Shown piece after piece: positions 5,524-5,575 of a stretch of DNA of 5,575 bases. This stretch comes from an uncultured Porphyromonadaceae bacterium. Its GTDB lineage: Bacteria; Bacteroidota; Bacteroidia; Bacteroidales; Muribaculaceae. Position 1 is the first letter of the stretch, and each line of letters begins with the position of its first letter. Location: assembly GCA_947174735.1 (NCBI GenBank), contig CAMWKC010000160.1, forward strand, positions 1 through 5,575, given 5' to 3'. The notes under the pieces are model-generated. The model did not search any database, was not told the DNA's origin, and worked only from the letters and a program-made list of their open reading frames with translations. The position numbers and the translations under genes were made by a program.

Positions 5524-5575
5524 GCCTCTTTAGCTCAGTTGGCCAGAGCACGTGATTTGTAATCTCGGGGTCGTT
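5524..5575 (+). tRNA. tRNA-Thr (anticodon TGT), 3' end beyond the window
   Basis: The first 52 bases of a threonine tRNA. Acceptor 5' strand GCCTCTT (5524-5530), T8-A9, D arm GCTC / AGTTGGCCA / GAGC (5533-5549), A26, anticodon arm CGTGA / TTTGTAA / TCTCG (5551-5567) with anticodon TGT at 5558-5560, then the variable loop GGGTC and the first T-stem bases GTT. The anticodon stem has a T-T mismatch at its middle pair (29-41). The T arm, the acceptor 3' strand and any further tRNAs lie past the end. The anticodon reads ACA and probably ACG. Confidence 0.95.

Noticed and set aside
1..5575. CRISPR array, insertion sequence, integrase or phage genes
   Set aside because: No direct-repeat array, transposase or terminal-repeat arrangement was seen. 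All recognisable genes are of chromosomal housekeeping type.

Overview
The window reads as chromosomal DNA from a member of the Bacteroidota, most likely Bacteroidales. Two promoters carry the -33 TTTG / -7 TAnnTTTG signature of that phylum. The start codons lack Shine-Dalgarno sequences and sit behind A-rich leaders. The recognisable proteins are ordinary bacterial housekeeping types. A gut Muribaculaceae-like host is my guess and is not shown by the sequence.

Layout, left to right, with all protein genes on the + strand: (1) the 3' nine-tenths of a PepD-type aminoacyl-histidine dipeptidase gene, closed by a strong 14-bp-stem terminator; (2) a short gap with a weak candidate promoter and a GC-rich mini-palindrome; (3) a complete NYN/PIN-like (LabA/DUF88-type) putative nuclease gene; (4) 54 bases later, a small predicted lipoprotein of unknown function; (5) a perfect 46-bp palindrome whose right arm is shared with a second, competing hairpin; (6) about 680 bases without a convincing protein gene; (7) complete glmS, glucosamine-6-phosphate synthase; (8) an AT-rich stretch, a strong promoter and the first 52 bases of a tRNA-Thr(UGU) gene cut by the window end.

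The protein genes do not form an obvious pathway. PepD salvages amino acids from dipeptides, GlmS makes glucosamine-6-phosphate for peptidoglycan and LPS, and the NYN protein probably acts on RNA. The least explained part is the 2877-3554 gap. It holds a promoter (3020-3051) that matches the tRNA-Thr promoter in both boxes, in the 20-base spacer length and in a 12-base stretch, but no gene follows until glmS about 500 bases on. This points to either an unannotated stable RNA or a very long glmS leader. The same gap contains, on the opposite strand, a TTGACA-N17-TATATT promoter-like element embedded in a 14-bp palindrome, followed about 45-85 bases later by a terminator-like hairpin and T-run. 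That is a candidate small antisense RNA unit just upstream of glmS. These RNA proposals are inferences from motifs and need transcript data.
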